Assembly (NCBI GenBank): GCA_950022655.1 | Contig: OX465589.1 | Location: 24,543,626 to 24,607,625 of the forward strand | Reading direction: 5' to 3' | Source: Alentia gelatinosa | Lineage: Eukaryota > Annelida > Polychaeta > Phyllodocida > Polynoidae | DNA: 64,000 nt | Shown: positions 21,700-31,697 of the stretch, piece by piece | Layout of the letters: each line of letters begins with the position of its first letter | Position numbering within the stretch: position 1 is the stretch's first letter | Notes under the pieces: model-generated | What the model was told of the DNA's origin: nothing | The model's input: the letters and a program-made list of their open reading frames with translations, nothing else | The model's database searches: none | Position numbers and translations under genes: made by a program

Positions 21700-22499
21700 C
21701 GAAAACTAGTTATTTTTGACTTAGTATACAAAAGTTCTCATAACTTAGGTTGTAAAAATGATACAAAAAGCTTAGGCAAAATGTTTGACTTCTAGAATAT
21801 GAGTGAGATTTCTTTGAGGGTCATTTTGATACCTTAACTTTTATTGTACTCAAAGTAGAAGTCAAAATGGACTGTTTTGTTATCAAAATAGAAAAGTAGC
21901 ATAAAAGCCCCTTTTTGTGATATATGCCATATGTTAAAGCATTGTCATGGTTAGCATGTTTTTACATTATGATTTCAGACAGTGTTTTTCCTTTAGCTAT
22001 TATTTACGAACAAACGCTTCCTTAAACTAATTAGATATGTAGCGTCTGAGACATTTCCCTGAGATTACTTACTCGTACACACTTCTTAAAATTTTGAAAT
22101 ATTCATGATTTGTGAGGGATTCATCGCACTGGTATATGCTACTTGAATAGAAAACTCTTCTCCGGTACGAGAATTTCTCTTCCCAGACTTTATAATAGCT
22201 TACAGAGCTTAGGCTACCATTGTTGCAACGCAGTCAATAAATAGTCAAATCACTGGAGGTGTGAAAGCTGTGGATATGGTTGGCTGTGAATATAACTACA
22301 ATAATAACAAAACATGCTCAATATAGTTTGCTTACCTATTGATATAAATGTATATGTAGATATGCCAACTTTTCACGAGAATCCATGTAATATACTGTGA
22401 TACAACAAGCATTGCGACGATTCAATCGCACCAGTTGGGCATACCCTTTATTTTCCCCACAGGTGGGTGCAATAAATCCGTCGCAGGCCAAAAAATGTG
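21700..22499. other. No gene or repeat recognised
   Basis: AT-rich, stop-rich in all frames, with no tandem structure or mobile-element motif that I can see. Confidence 0.4.
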
Positions 22500-22545
22500 T
22501 GCGGGGGGGGGGGGGGTGGGGGTGGGGGGGTGGGGGGGGGTGTGA
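22500..22545 (+). repeat. Poly-G tract
   Basis: About 40 bases are almost pure G, interrupted only by T. The tract is a strong G-quadruplex candidate and a likely source of sequencing-length errors. Confidence 0.95.
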
Positions 22546-22576
22546 AATGAAAAATTGCTGAATTTTTCTTGGTATG

Positions 22577-22762
22577 AAATCAGACTTTGACATTTACCCT
22601 TCATTGCATGCTAAGAAGTCAGACTTTGACATTTTTCCACAGTGAAAAGTCAGGGCTTAGCCATAATTGCAAGCTAAAAAGTCTGACTTTGACATTTTTT
22701 GCACAGTAAAAAGTCGAAGCTTTTCCATCGTTGCATACTGAAAATTTAGACTTAGACATTTT
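22577..22762 (+). repeat. Short tandem repeat with AAGTCAGACTTTGACATTTT units
   Basis: Three to four imperfect units, each starting with a form of AGTCNGACTTTGACATTT and continuing with CACAGT(A/G)AAAAGTC and an ATTGCA(T/A)(A/G)CT segment, spaced about 40-67 bp apart. No coding role is apparent. Confidence 0.7.
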
Positions 22763-23361
22763 TATTCAATCAAGTGTAGAAATTTTTCGATGCTGAGGAG
22801 TAAAGACAAACTGCTGACTCAATTGAAAATGCTCGTATTGATTCAAATATTCCGTTCGCTACGTTTTTACATAGCGAAAGGAAGGGGCGGTCGATAAATT
22901 ATTATTGGCGTTATTTGATTGCTCCATTTGCTATGGTGCCAATACTAGTAAAACGGTACCCAGTCGCCGATTAGCTGGATTGGCAATTTCGCTTGAAATT
23001 AAATTAAAACCCATGTCATTTTCTTGAAAGTTTAGTATCATGTTCTCTAAGGGTTGTAGAACACATATCTAGGCCTAATGTAAACTTCGGGGTCATCGTG
23101 CTATTATTAGTAGTATTCCTACTCATTTAGGTTTTAAAAACCATAGGTCACCGACCTTGTTTTTGGAAGAATTGAAGAAAACAATATTTTTCATTACATT
23201 TCTTGTGTAAATCAAGCAAATATAAATTGGCCTATCAACATTTGATAAAGTGGACACAATGTTAAATTTACTCAGCAGGTGGGGAAGTCAAGTCAACTAA
23301 GAAATTGACTTGACGTATCTAGCAGTCTCTTATGGTAAAAGACGGATTTGATAGCACACAA

Positions 23362-23580
23362 ATGGACGATTGGAAATCTCTACCCGTGGAGGTAGAGAAC
23401 ATGCTTTTACAAACGGGAAAGATGGCAACGCAAGTCTGGACTGAAGAGGCAAATGTTTTGCTAGTAGAAGCCGTAAAGGAGGCCGAGGTCAGCCTCTTTG
23501 GGGGCTAACAAAGGCTGTGGGAGGGGTTCGTAGAAGGCAACGGAGGGGTGGGAAAAGATTTGTACACGAATGGGGTCAAT
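23362..23580 (+). pseudogene. Myb/SANT-like DNA-binding domain exon, broken by a stop
   Basis: From the ATG at 23,362 the frame reads MDDWKSLPVEV... and then QVWTEEANVLLVEAVKEAEV, a first-helix Myb/SANT-like pattern (W-T-x-E-E...L-L-x-A). An in-frame TAA at 23,506-23,508 interrupts it. The same frame then continues with RLWEGFVEG (W in the expected second helix) and ends at AAT|GTAAGT (23,580/23,581), a consensus splice donor. Such trihelix/Myb-SANT domains occur in Harbinger/PIF transposon accessory proteins and in host regulators. The stop suggests a pseudogene unless it is a sequence error. No second exon was found. Confidence 0.45.
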
Positions 23581-24340
23581 GTAAGTGTTATTAATGTGTT
23601 TATACTCTCTTATCGCCCATCATCGGATTGTCGTCTGCTAAGTATGTACTATAATGCTACAAAAACTTTGACCAAAATTAATAAGACTTATCACACAGAA
23701 TATAAATGCAGATGGGCACATTTTACATTCATAACTTTCGCGTTCTTTTGTTGGAAACAGCTGACATTACATATCGATTCCGGCCGTCACTGGCGTCAGC
23801 GCCGCCTCCCGTATCTGTAATATTTTTCGTTCCTTCGTAATCCACTGGCGTGGATTTTTTGGTTGGAGAGTTACCCGGTACCATGCTCTCCGCTCTCGAG
23901 TCTCATCCTACAACTCCAACGTGACCATATTATGTTACAACTGGTTGATTGATTGCACATTCCTAGAATTACCTTCTCTTGAAGTTAATTATGTTACATA
24001 AGACCAGATTTAAAAAAAACTGGTCATGGGTTTCTTGGTATCGACATGAATGGTCATTGCTATAGGCCATGTACTTGTAAGGTCAGCCTGTGTTACAATT
24101 TCCGAATCGTCCTGCTACTAGAATCTATATATCTGTCGACGAGAGTAAAAGATGTGGTCCCCGCCAGAACGACCCTGATCATGATCTCCAGCCAACTGGA
24201 ATAGCCACTAGTATTAGTACCAGTACTGTTATATTGCCCTGATGAACCTTCAACTGCACGATAATATCCGGAAACGCAATTTTACAAATTTTTATCACGT
24301 ACAGACAAAGGATTCCTGTTTTCGTATTATTATATATAAC
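23581..24340. other. Putative intron or intergenic DNA
   Basis: It follows the GTAAGT donor at 23,581. A 90-codon frame running through 23,548-23,820 is read-through of the donor and shows no domain. Nothing else is recognised. Confidence 0.35.
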
Positions 24341-24800
24341 TTAAAACGGTGATATTTCACCTTTGAAAGTTTGATTTATGCTGATTGGTTGGGTTCTCCA
24401 ACACTGTCCGGTGCGTACGGGTGTTGACGCTGACGAGCTTTGTGCTGCTACGCAGGTTGCTATGCTGGTTGGTATACGGGTTGCCATGTATAACGTCATG
24501 ACGTCAAGGACGTCATTGATTTTTCGAAAGGTGGCACCCATGTTATGGTTTAGCATTTTGTAATTATGTGTATTTTTTAAGTGAAAATTGTCATATTGTT
24601 TCCATATTTGTGACTGAAATGTAAGTTTTTGCGATTCAAATGATTTCTCAAGTGTACATTTACGATAAATTGTTTTAGTTTGTGGTTTGCCAATACATCA
24701 TCGGTACACTCGAAGCGGCGGCCATCTTGATTTTCATTTTTCTCGTCACGTGATCATGTACCCCGTACGCCACCTAGGTGTCGCACAGATATAAATACGA
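24341..24800 (+). promoter_or_regulatory. Promoter-like region with CRE, E-box and TATA
   Basis: It contains a perfect palindromic CRE, TGACGTCA (24,499-24,506), flanked by two more ACGTCA half sites within 25 bp. Downstream are the E-box CACGTG (about 24,748) and a TATA-like GATATAAATA (about 24,788). An ATG-led frame with CA-rich leader starts at 24,858. The arrangement suits a Pol II promoter for the downstream remnant, possibly an element's own long terminal region. Transcription is inferred only from the motifs. Confidence 0.4.
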
Positions 24801-24857
24801 CATCAGCGGCCAAGATTTCAGAGAGAAGACAAGACAAGCGAAAATTCCACCAACCAG

Positions 24858-25113
24858 ATGCTTTTTCGAAGTAAAGCAGACGTTCCAGCCGACCTTTCGG
24901 CAGAGGGCTACACAGCTACGACCCCACGGTGCTACTGACGATCAAGGCACGCGGAAAGAAGGCCATCAAGGTATCCGATTTTATGCCCGAGCATGTTAAA
25001 CTGTGCATAGCAAGAAAGAAGAAGGACACAGTCAGATTCACGGAAGCAGAAGACAGCAGGAAGATGGTGCTCAGCCTGGATGAAACCATACATGGTCTGT
25101 ATACATCAGTATA
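24858..25113 (+). pseudogene. N-terminal frame of a DIRS-like or related element
   Basis: ATG at 24,858 (MLFRSKADVPADLSAEGY) is followed by a frame change near 24,905-24,920. The 61-codon frame ending at the TAG at 25,112-25,114 comes next. It is charged (IKARGKKAIKVSDFMPEHV, then a K/D/E-rich part). Its place between a promoter-like region and a DIRS RT suggests a gag-like protein, but no motif confirms it. Confidence 0.3.
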
Positions 25114-25249
25114 GCAGAGTAGGGGGCAGCGAACATACAGGTGAAGTACCAGCTGTAGCCAGAACCAACCTGGAAGACCACCTGGTGTACACGGTGTACA
25201 TATTTCAACTGGCATCTAAATATGAGTAGACTTCGGTAGTCCCTGAATT

Positions 25250-26143
25250 TTCAATCGCTTTAAACAATATGTGCATTGTATCATGCAATCCATAGGCTAC
25301 CCAGATGTGTGTGCTTATTTGGATGATTTTTTGGTGCAAGGCAAGACGAAGGAGGAGTGTCTGGATGCGCTGAACATGCTCCAGACTGCTGAGAGATTTG
25401 GGCTTTGCAGTCAACTATAACAAAGTGGTGATGCCGACCACATGCCTCACCTTCCTGGGAGTAGAGTTTACATGTGTTTAGGCTACCGAAGGAAAAGGTG
25501 AAGGCACTACAAATAAGTGTCAACGATATGCTAAGTAACAGAACGGTTTCCCGCAAGGTGCTGAAGTCACCGGTAGGGAAGCTGAGCTTGGCCTCGTGCT
25601 TTGTGTACAGAGGCAGGTCGTTTGCCAGGTGTCTAATGGACAAGATGGTGGCCTTGCGGGCCCACTCCCACCGCACACGGATTACAATGTCGATGCGTGC
25701 CGACCTCAAGTGGTGGTCAGATTTCCTTGTCGTGTTCAACAGCCAGGTCCCCCTGTAACCATTGATGCATGCCTCAGCGGGGCCAGGGGGTTTATGGAAG
25801 GCAGTGGTACCACGTAAGATGGAGGAACTGTCTGGATGTGGCCGGCCTACCAATTAATTACCTGGAGGTATTAGCCCTGGAGCCAGCCGCCAGGCTCTTT
25901 GCCAACCAATGGAAGAATAGACTAGTTCATGTTTACTCGGATAACCAGGCAGTGGTGGCAATAATCAACAAAGGGGCGTCCAAGGACTACCAGGTAATGA
26001 ACAGCCTGCGGCAAATTTTCTGGCTCTCAGCGGTTAGTAATTTTAGACTGAAGGCCAGTTACTACCCAGGCCGCTATAATACGCTAGTAGACGCGGTCAG
26101 TCGTATTGAGGAGGATGGACTAGGGCCACAATATCATGAATGA
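25250..26143 (+). pseudogene. DIRS-like RT C-terminus and RNase H, copy D (plus strand)
   Basis: It starts abruptly at DVCAYLDDFLVQGKTKEECL, the RT motif C (Y-L-D-D at 25,316-25,327). It continues with NYNKVVMPTTCLTFLGVEF and, after frame changes near 25,400 and 25,455, runs on through RLPKEKVKALQ and the RT thumb. The RNase H domain has the DACLSGARGF start (about 25,765) and VHVYSDNQAVVAIINKGAS (about 25,930). The reading ends near 26,143 with a typical A-V-S-R-I-E-E end. The N-terminal two thirds of RT is deleted. Unlike the other three copies, this one is on the plus strand. It differs from copy B in motif C (Y-V-D-D there), so at least two lineages are present. Confidence 0.8.
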
Positions 26144-26164
26144 AACAATATTTTGTAAGGTGTG

Positions 26165-26252
26165 GGGATGGGGGGGGGGGGGGAACTTTCTCAATAATTT
26201 CCAGGGAGGGTGGGCTTTTTTGTTATTTGCATGGGGGGGGGGGGGGGGTATT
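26165..26252 (+). repeat. Paired poly-G tracts
   Basis: Two runs of about 14-17 G lie at about 26,169-26,183 and 26,235-26,250, 50 bp apart, just after the RNase H remnant. They may be independent expansions. Both are candidates for G-quadruplex formation and length polymorphism. Confidence 0.85.
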
Positions 26253-26637
26253 TTTATGGGGACTTAAAAATAAAACCTATTTATGCAGTGTATAGATTAC
26301 ACATATCCGTTTATGGCCCCTTAAAGTGTGTATGACAATTGCTATGATACAGTGGAGCTGGGCTTTAATGGATTATTCTTACCAAGGCCCCTTGCACAAC
26401 TTTGGAGTGTATTTGGCCCTTATGTACGTGACTTACGACAAACGGTACGTGTGCTCGAGGCTCTGAGCCTCGGTTTCGTTGTACAACAGGAGTCGCAGAG
26501 ATTCTACATACATATGTATGTACGTCCACCTTACGTACATGGTTACATGTAGGAACGGGAAGGGTGCCCATCAAAGCACATTGGCTGGTTCTCGCCTGTG
26601 TACTGGGTACTAACACCCAATAGACATTTTTCCACAG
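26253..26637. other. Unassigned region
   Basis: Overlapping frames on both strands (26,328-26,552 plus; 26,365-26,616 minus) show no domain. The area has clusters of GTACGT and CATATGTATGTACG palindromic motifs around 26,420-26,540, with no clear function. Confidence 0.3.
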
Positions 26638-26820
26638 GCCGGTGTCGCACGTTATCTACGTGGTTACACAATGCCTGCAGCCAAACATTCCCCTGGCAAC
26701 ACATATGCTTTAGCATTGGATCACTGAATGTATGAAACTAATACATTCATAGTTCCCGTGTACATTATTCCCATAGAAATAAAAGTGATTGCACTGTATT
26801 CTATGCAATTCCAGCTCCAA
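26638..26820. repeat. Paired repeat E, left copy
   Basis: CCGGTGTCGCACGTTATCT, TTAGCATTG(G/A)ATCACTGAATG and AATAAAA(G/A)(T/C)GATTGCA recur in order at 29,167-29,330. The initial GGTGTCGCAC is also present at 24,777 before the TATA-like box. It may be the end of a mobile element, perhaps of the plus-strand DIRS-like copy. Confidence 0.65.
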
Positions 26821-27326
26821 TTTTGATAAAAACCCTGGGTATTTGGAAGTGGTAGGGACACTTAATGCGGTTTATTTCGAATGGTTTTATATATAATTTC
26901 AAAGCAATTTTAAACTGAAAATGACATTTTCTAGCAATTTGTCATTTTCCCCCCTAATGTTTGACCCAAAAAACTTATTTTTTTCCACAGATGTGTTTAT
27001 CATATATGATGCTTGCGTGCTGCTCAATGATGTCTCAGGTCTCCCTTTCATTCTACAGACCCATTTATGCTATAAAAAGAGATATAACTATGTACACGGA
27101 GGCAGAAGTGTGTACACGGAGGCATAATCTGCCTCGAAGTACATTATTTAGAAGTATAACTCAATAGTGTGCAGGGAGATTTTAATTCAACTTCGCACAT
27201 GGACACATGTGGTCCTATCCTACTATTATCATATCTTATAATTATATTAGCAACTTGGTACTACCCAAACAAACAAACAAACCCATAGCAGGTGGATTTT
27301 TGGGTTGAAAAAAGCTATGTAATTGG
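26821..27326. other. AT-rich DNA with an A/C-rich element tail
   Basis: There is no gene. A tail-like CCCAAACAAACAAACAAACC sits near 27,266-27,284, indicating a 3' end of a LINE/SINE copy whose body is not recognisable. Confidence 0.4.
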
Positions 27327-27612
27327 TGGGTTCGAGTCCCACTGCAGAGCTACTTTCCTCCTTCACCCCCAGCAGTGGTAGATTCACTGTTATTTCAAAG
27401 GCCAATCGTTCTCATACCATGTCTTATGTGGTGTGGGAACTAAAAGAACGCTCACCTCGGTAAATGTACAGGGGTGAGATATATATACCTCAATTCATTA
27501 CATAAATTCGATCACCACCCATGTGGTGTAAAAGAACCTTGAGAAAGTCTGGTGAGAACCTGCAATGGTTAACTGGAAGTTAAATCAAACAAACCAACCA
27601 ACCAACCCACCC
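27327..27612 (+). repeat. SINE family 1, 5'-truncated
   Basis: It starts within the tRNA part at GTGGGTTCGAGTCCCACTGC. That stretch holds a perfect B box (GGTTCGAGTCC), the best in the window. The body and GGTTAACTGGAAGTTAAATC tail follow. Confidence 0.85.
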
Positions 27613-27948
27613 TAGATCTCATTATACATCCCAGGGATGAATAGTCAAGAAAAAAACTATACCAGAAAAGTCGCGATTAGGCCTAATTTTGAGCTTTGGC
27701 TGACGGACAATTACCGAGGGAATTTTTTTTTAAAACAAGGGCGCAAATTCAAAACAGCTATTTGAACCGTCTGATACAAGAAGATTTAGTGATGGCAAGT
27801 GAATTTGCATTAGATGAAGAGCAAGTTTTGTTAAACTCACCGACGTGGTCGTGGACGAGGTTGTGGACACAGATAAGGGAGCCTGTTGAAGCAAAATCAA
27901 AATTCATTAATTCCACATAGGAGTTTCCTATGGATTTTGCTAATCCCA
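27613..27948 (+). other. Short unrecognised frame
   Basis: A 74-codon plus frame at 27,696-27,920 contains an EFALDEEQVLLNSPTWSWTR-like stretch. I do not recognise it. It is wedged between two SINE copies. Confidence 0.25.
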
Positions 27949-28170
27949 TTGGTTAGGGCACCCAATCCCAAGATTGTAGGACTTTGTGGGTTCGACTCCC
28001 ACTGCAGCCACTCTTCTCCTTCATTCCCAGCAGTGGTTGATTTACTGCTATAGCAAAGGCCAATCGTTAGTAACCATCATTCTCATACCCTTGTGGTGTA
28101 AAAGAACCATCCGGTAAGGACCTATAATGGTTGACTGGACGTTAAATCAAACCAAACAAACAAACCTCCC
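27949..28170 (+). repeat. SINE family 1, head partly lost, internal deletion
   Basis: It begins at GGTTAGGGCAC with B box GGTTCGACTCC. It loses the central ~90 bp between TTCTCATACC and CTTGTGGTGTAAAAG that other copies have. It ends GTTGACTGGACGTTAAATC and an A/C tail. Confidence 0.8.
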
Positions 28171-28480
28171 CGGAGTGAGAACACGTAAGGCAGGCTGGGA
28201 TAAATTATTTTATTTTAAAATCTTATTTGCCTTTTATGATATTTGTTGATAGTAGGTGATATGAATATAAAATTTGAAATAGGCCAATTTTATTGTAGGG
28301 TGTAGGAGGGAGGGAAATTAAGAATTTTTTATCATATTATGAATTGAAATAAATGATTAAATGGTTAAGAAATTCGTGTCCAGTGTGTGTGGCGTCAGCG
28401 TAGGTTCTGCGTGTATCTGCATTGTCACTGCCCTCTTGAGGGCTTGGATCACAGACGGGGTGATGTACACTCGGTGGGCG

Positions 28481-29020
28481 TCACACCTCCACCCACCGAA
28501 TGCTTCTATGTCCAATTCGGCGCACCCTTGTAGGTACGCTTCTGTCGCCTAGGCTTTTTGCTGTAGAGACAGTCCTGCCTGTGGTACCCCTATCTGCTTC
28601 AGCGTCGTTGTCCACACCCTGTTCAGCAGAGAGACGGGGACTGGGCCCAGGTCCGGTAGCATCAGTAGGGAGTATGTTGCAGCCGGTCGGTCGCGAATTA
28701 CTTCCTTGACTGCAGCTATAGGGCGAAGTGGGGACTGCGGTATCCGCTCCATCGCAACTGTCTTTGTCTCCCAGATTCCTTCCAAGTTCTTTCCTGCCGT
28801 TATCCGCACTGTCATGTGGTTGCCCACTATAGTCGCGTTGTCTCTTCTGAGGTGGGCAGTTGGGTTGAACTGCCTGATTTTCCTTAAAGCCACCCTCTCC
28901 TTGTCGCAAGGTACCAAAGTGCATTAGCAGGTACGCTGCTCTGGCGGCCCTCTCCTGGGGTGTGGTAACCAGTGCGTGGATTACCTTGTTGAGCGTCTCG
29001 ACCTCTATCGGGCACTTTCG
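28481..29020 (-). pseudogene. GC-rich frames of unknown origin
   Basis: Two overlapping minus-strand frames (28,481-28,924, 147 codons; 28,549-28,917, 122 codons) can be extended upstream through EVETLNKVIHALVTTPQERA to about 29,015, where a SINE tail cuts in. The region is much richer in GC than its neighbours, which suggests a mobile-element or viral gene rather than local DNA. No recognisable motif is seen. It lies downstream of the Gypsy-like provirus on the same strand, but no continuity can be shown. Confidence 0.3.
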
Positions 29021-29023
29021 TTT

Positions 29024-29083
29024 GAAGTCTGGTGAGAACCTGCAATTGTTAACTGGACGTTAAATCAAACCAACCAACCAACT
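29024..29083 (+). repeat. SINE family 1 tail fragment
   Basis: GAAGTCTGGTGAGAACCTGC followed by TTAACTGGACGTTAAATC and CAACCAACCAAC. The head is missing. Confidence 0.75.
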
Positions 29084-29166
29084 TGATTCGTTGCACGTAG
29101 GTCTGGGGTTTGGCTGCGGCCTGGAGGTGGGCCCCTTCAAGCATCAGAAATAGGCCTTTTTCCGTA

Positions 29167-29330
29167 GTCCGGTGTCGCACGTTATCTGCTTAGTTACATC
29201 CCCCTGGCAACCTATTCTTTAGCATTGAATCACTGAATGTATCAGAGTAATACGTTCATAATACCCGTCTACATTTTCTCCAGAGAAATAAAAACGATTG
29301 CATCGTATTCTATGGTATCCCAGCTCAAAT
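29167..29330. repeat. Paired repeat E, right copy
   Basis: Direct repeat of 26,638-26,820. Small indels occur (for example ACACAATGCCTGCAGCC is lost here). Confidence 0.65.
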
Positions 29331-29781
29331 CTGGTATGTCATACATGCATATTGCCTCAATGATACTTTATATATAGCTATCATATGCTTATCTTTCTCC
29401 AAATTTAAACCAAAACTATTATCAACTATAGAGTTTTGATAGTCCAGACTCGTTGATACAATGCCTTTGCTTGTTCTAGCAGTCCAATCTGTCCAAAACC
29501 AACACTCCTGCAATCACACCCACCGTTCACACTCTAGCTGTGAATGCTGTGTATACCTCTATACACATGTGGGCAGACTCGGCCGTGTTTGTCCGAGCGC
29601 CGGCCTAACGAAGGAACTCACCGTTAGGTGGCGTTGAACGGCAACACCTGTATTGGCGTAGGTAGAACAACTTGTTGGCCACAGTGGCCGGCGATGGGGT
29701 CTGCAGGGCCAGGTATCCGATGAAGGTGCAGATCATCCTGGTGCAGACCGGATATGCTTGCACGCAAGCATAACTAAAGCG
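29331..29781. other. Unassigned region left of the provirus
   Basis: This would be where the provirus 3' end and 3' LTR should lie. I cannot find a match to the 5' LTR remnant at 35,213-35,306 or a polypurine tract. Short minus frames at 29,325-29,513 and 29,605-29,817 have no domain. Confidence 0.35.
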
Positions 29782-29953
29782 ATTGGGGTTGGGAGTTACC
29801 TCAGTGGTAAAGAGCACTGGACGTGAAATCCCAAGGTTGTTGGACTTTTTTTATTTTAGTCCCACTGCAGCCGCTTTTCTCCTTATCAAAGCAGTGGTAT
29901 ATTTACTGCTATATCAAAGGCCAATCCTTCTCATACCATATCTATGTGGTACC
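29782..29953 (+). repeat. SINE family 1 head, abutting the provirus env gene
   Basis: A-box-like GTTACCTCAGTGGTAAAGAG and a weak B box are followed by GTGGTATATTTACTGCTATATCAAAGGCC (in short units) and CATACCATATCTATGTGGT. The SINE tail is absent: it ends exactly where the env-like gene begins. The SINE therefore joins, or replaced, the provirus 3' end. Confidence 0.8.
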
Positions 29954-29954
29954 A

Positions 29955-31690
29955 TCGTGTTGTGGCATTTATTATGGCAAAAGAGGCAGAGGGATAGCAT
30001 TTTCTTCTGCCTTGGGCAGTGAAGGGTAGACTGGGGTGGAGTGAGTGTCTGTTGTTGTCTCTTCCACTTAGCTTTTCTGGGACACACTGCGCATGCTATA
30101 GCAAATACTGGTCCTCTGCGTGCGCCTCCCCTAATCATTTTTCCGTTGTTACGTTTATACCTGTCGTGGGTCACCTTTATTGTCCAAGACATTGCCACTA
30201 CCAGCCCTACTAGGAATGCAGTAGCTCCCATAGCATTCGCATACCAGCCTACCGATTTCCATAAGTCCTTACCCTGGGGTAGGGAAAATTGTTCCTTCAT
30301 TTCCGCTAGGGGGATTGTCAGTCTGTCTTTGAATTTCAGCAAGTCAATAACTTTATCCGGGATGCTTTCCGGCCAAGAAAAATTTAGGTTCGGTAATGGC
30401 AGGATGGCTGGCTGGGAAATGTTCTTAATGGTATAGTGGAAACTCATTCCCATGATAGCCCATTGTTTTGACACCAGTGTGCACCCTGGCGAAAGTGGTT
30501 AACGCTTAATTCCCTTGTGTTGTATTTGGTCACATACTAGCTTCAACAGGCTCTCCTGGGTTGCGGTCACCACCACTTCGGACAGGTTAGCTTTTAATCG
30601 GTACACCAGCACGTCGTCGTTTGCCGCGAACATAGACACGCGGCATTTGCTGGGGTCGCTGGCCCGTATGAGGGTGGCCTCACAAGCTTCTTCCCCGTGA
30701 TTTACGACCGCCGAGCACACCACTGGCCTTTGACCAACACACTGGTTTTCCTTTGGCCTGATGGCATGCTGTTGATTGGGGGCTATTGCTATCACTTTAC
30801 GGCCGACTATTTCTCGGAACAGTCCTTGTTTCCAAGGCACTGGGAAATATTGCAGTGAGTACTTGAGGAATTTCTCTGAGGAAACTATAGATAGGGAAAC
30901 AAAGAAACACAGTTCCCCGCCGTGCGATCTCCACAGTGGCCTCACTACTGCATTTTTGTAATACCAGTGCTTGGATAGCGGCGTCTTCCCCGAGTTGGCT
31001 ATCCTGTCCTGTACCTCCTGGATTATCACTGGCGGCAATGTTCTCCTATTGATTGTTTCTTTCTCCAGGGTTATGTACTGTCCCTCGAATAACTGCACTT
31101 CTTCTACGAATTTGCTGGCTACTCTTCTTAGTGCCCCTAGGTAACGGTCTACTATCAGTATCATCTTTCTTTGACTTAATCGCTATACGATACACATCCT
31201 GCACGGCCGCCTGGACCGCCTGGATGTCTTCTCTGTTCTCTTTTGTGAAAATCCTAGTTGCATTTACCACTGACATTAATGCTTCGAAGTCGTGCATGGT
31301 GTCCCTGCCTTCTGTAACTTGTTTCTGATTTCCCTTATGTCCCCTTGCGTTGCCAGACCGAAAAGGAACTTACCGACTGTGCCCAGTATGTTGAACCAGC
31401 CTCTCTTTCTCCGTACCGCTTCAAGCTTGCCTGAAAATGGGTCCATGCCCCCTTCCATTCTGCTTGAGGTGAGCGACGACAGCTTCTGTACGGCCTCCAT
31501 GATTTTGTCCACCGACTCGTTCATCTCCGTTCTCCACCCTTCTGTAATTTGCGAGGGTAGAAGTTGCTGTAGCCGCTGTACTAGTCCTTCCATTGTCCTG
31601 CACCAGTTGGTCACGGGAGGTGGCGTAGGCCGCTGGATGGCTACAGCCACCTTCCATGTTCCCGTGACTACCCGCACTTCGTCGTCCTGT
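29955..31690 (-). pseudogene. env-like: Envelope-like gene of a Gypsy/errantivirus-like provirus
   Basis: The gene begins about 20 bp after the integrase stop. It is read in three parts: 31,276-31,677, then a frame covering about 31,160-31,297, then 30,499-31,164 continuing in frame past a TAA (30,499-30,501) to about 29,955. Near codons 87-105 of the first part there is a four-residue basic site (Arg-Arg-Lys-Arg), followed at once by a Gly-rich hydrophobic segment. That is the cleavage-site and fusion-peptide layout of baculovirus F and insect errantivirus envelope proteins. A transmembrane anchor of about 23 residues followed by a basic cytoplasmic tail lies near 30,150-30,235. Such proteins mediate membrane fusion in exogenous relatives. 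This copy has two frameshifts and one stop and cannot be expressed whole. Homology is judged by motif layout only. Confidence 0.7.
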
Positions 31691-31697
31691 TGGACCG

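Noticed and set aside
22336..22604. Two overlapping frames with Pro/His runs
   Set aside because: Complement of the poly-G tract at 22,500-22,545; no domain.
29331..29781. 3' LTR of the Gypsy-like provirus
   Set aside because: No match to the 94-bp 5' LTR remnant, no polypurine tract and no TG...CA pair could be found. The SINE at 29,782 meets the env gene directly.
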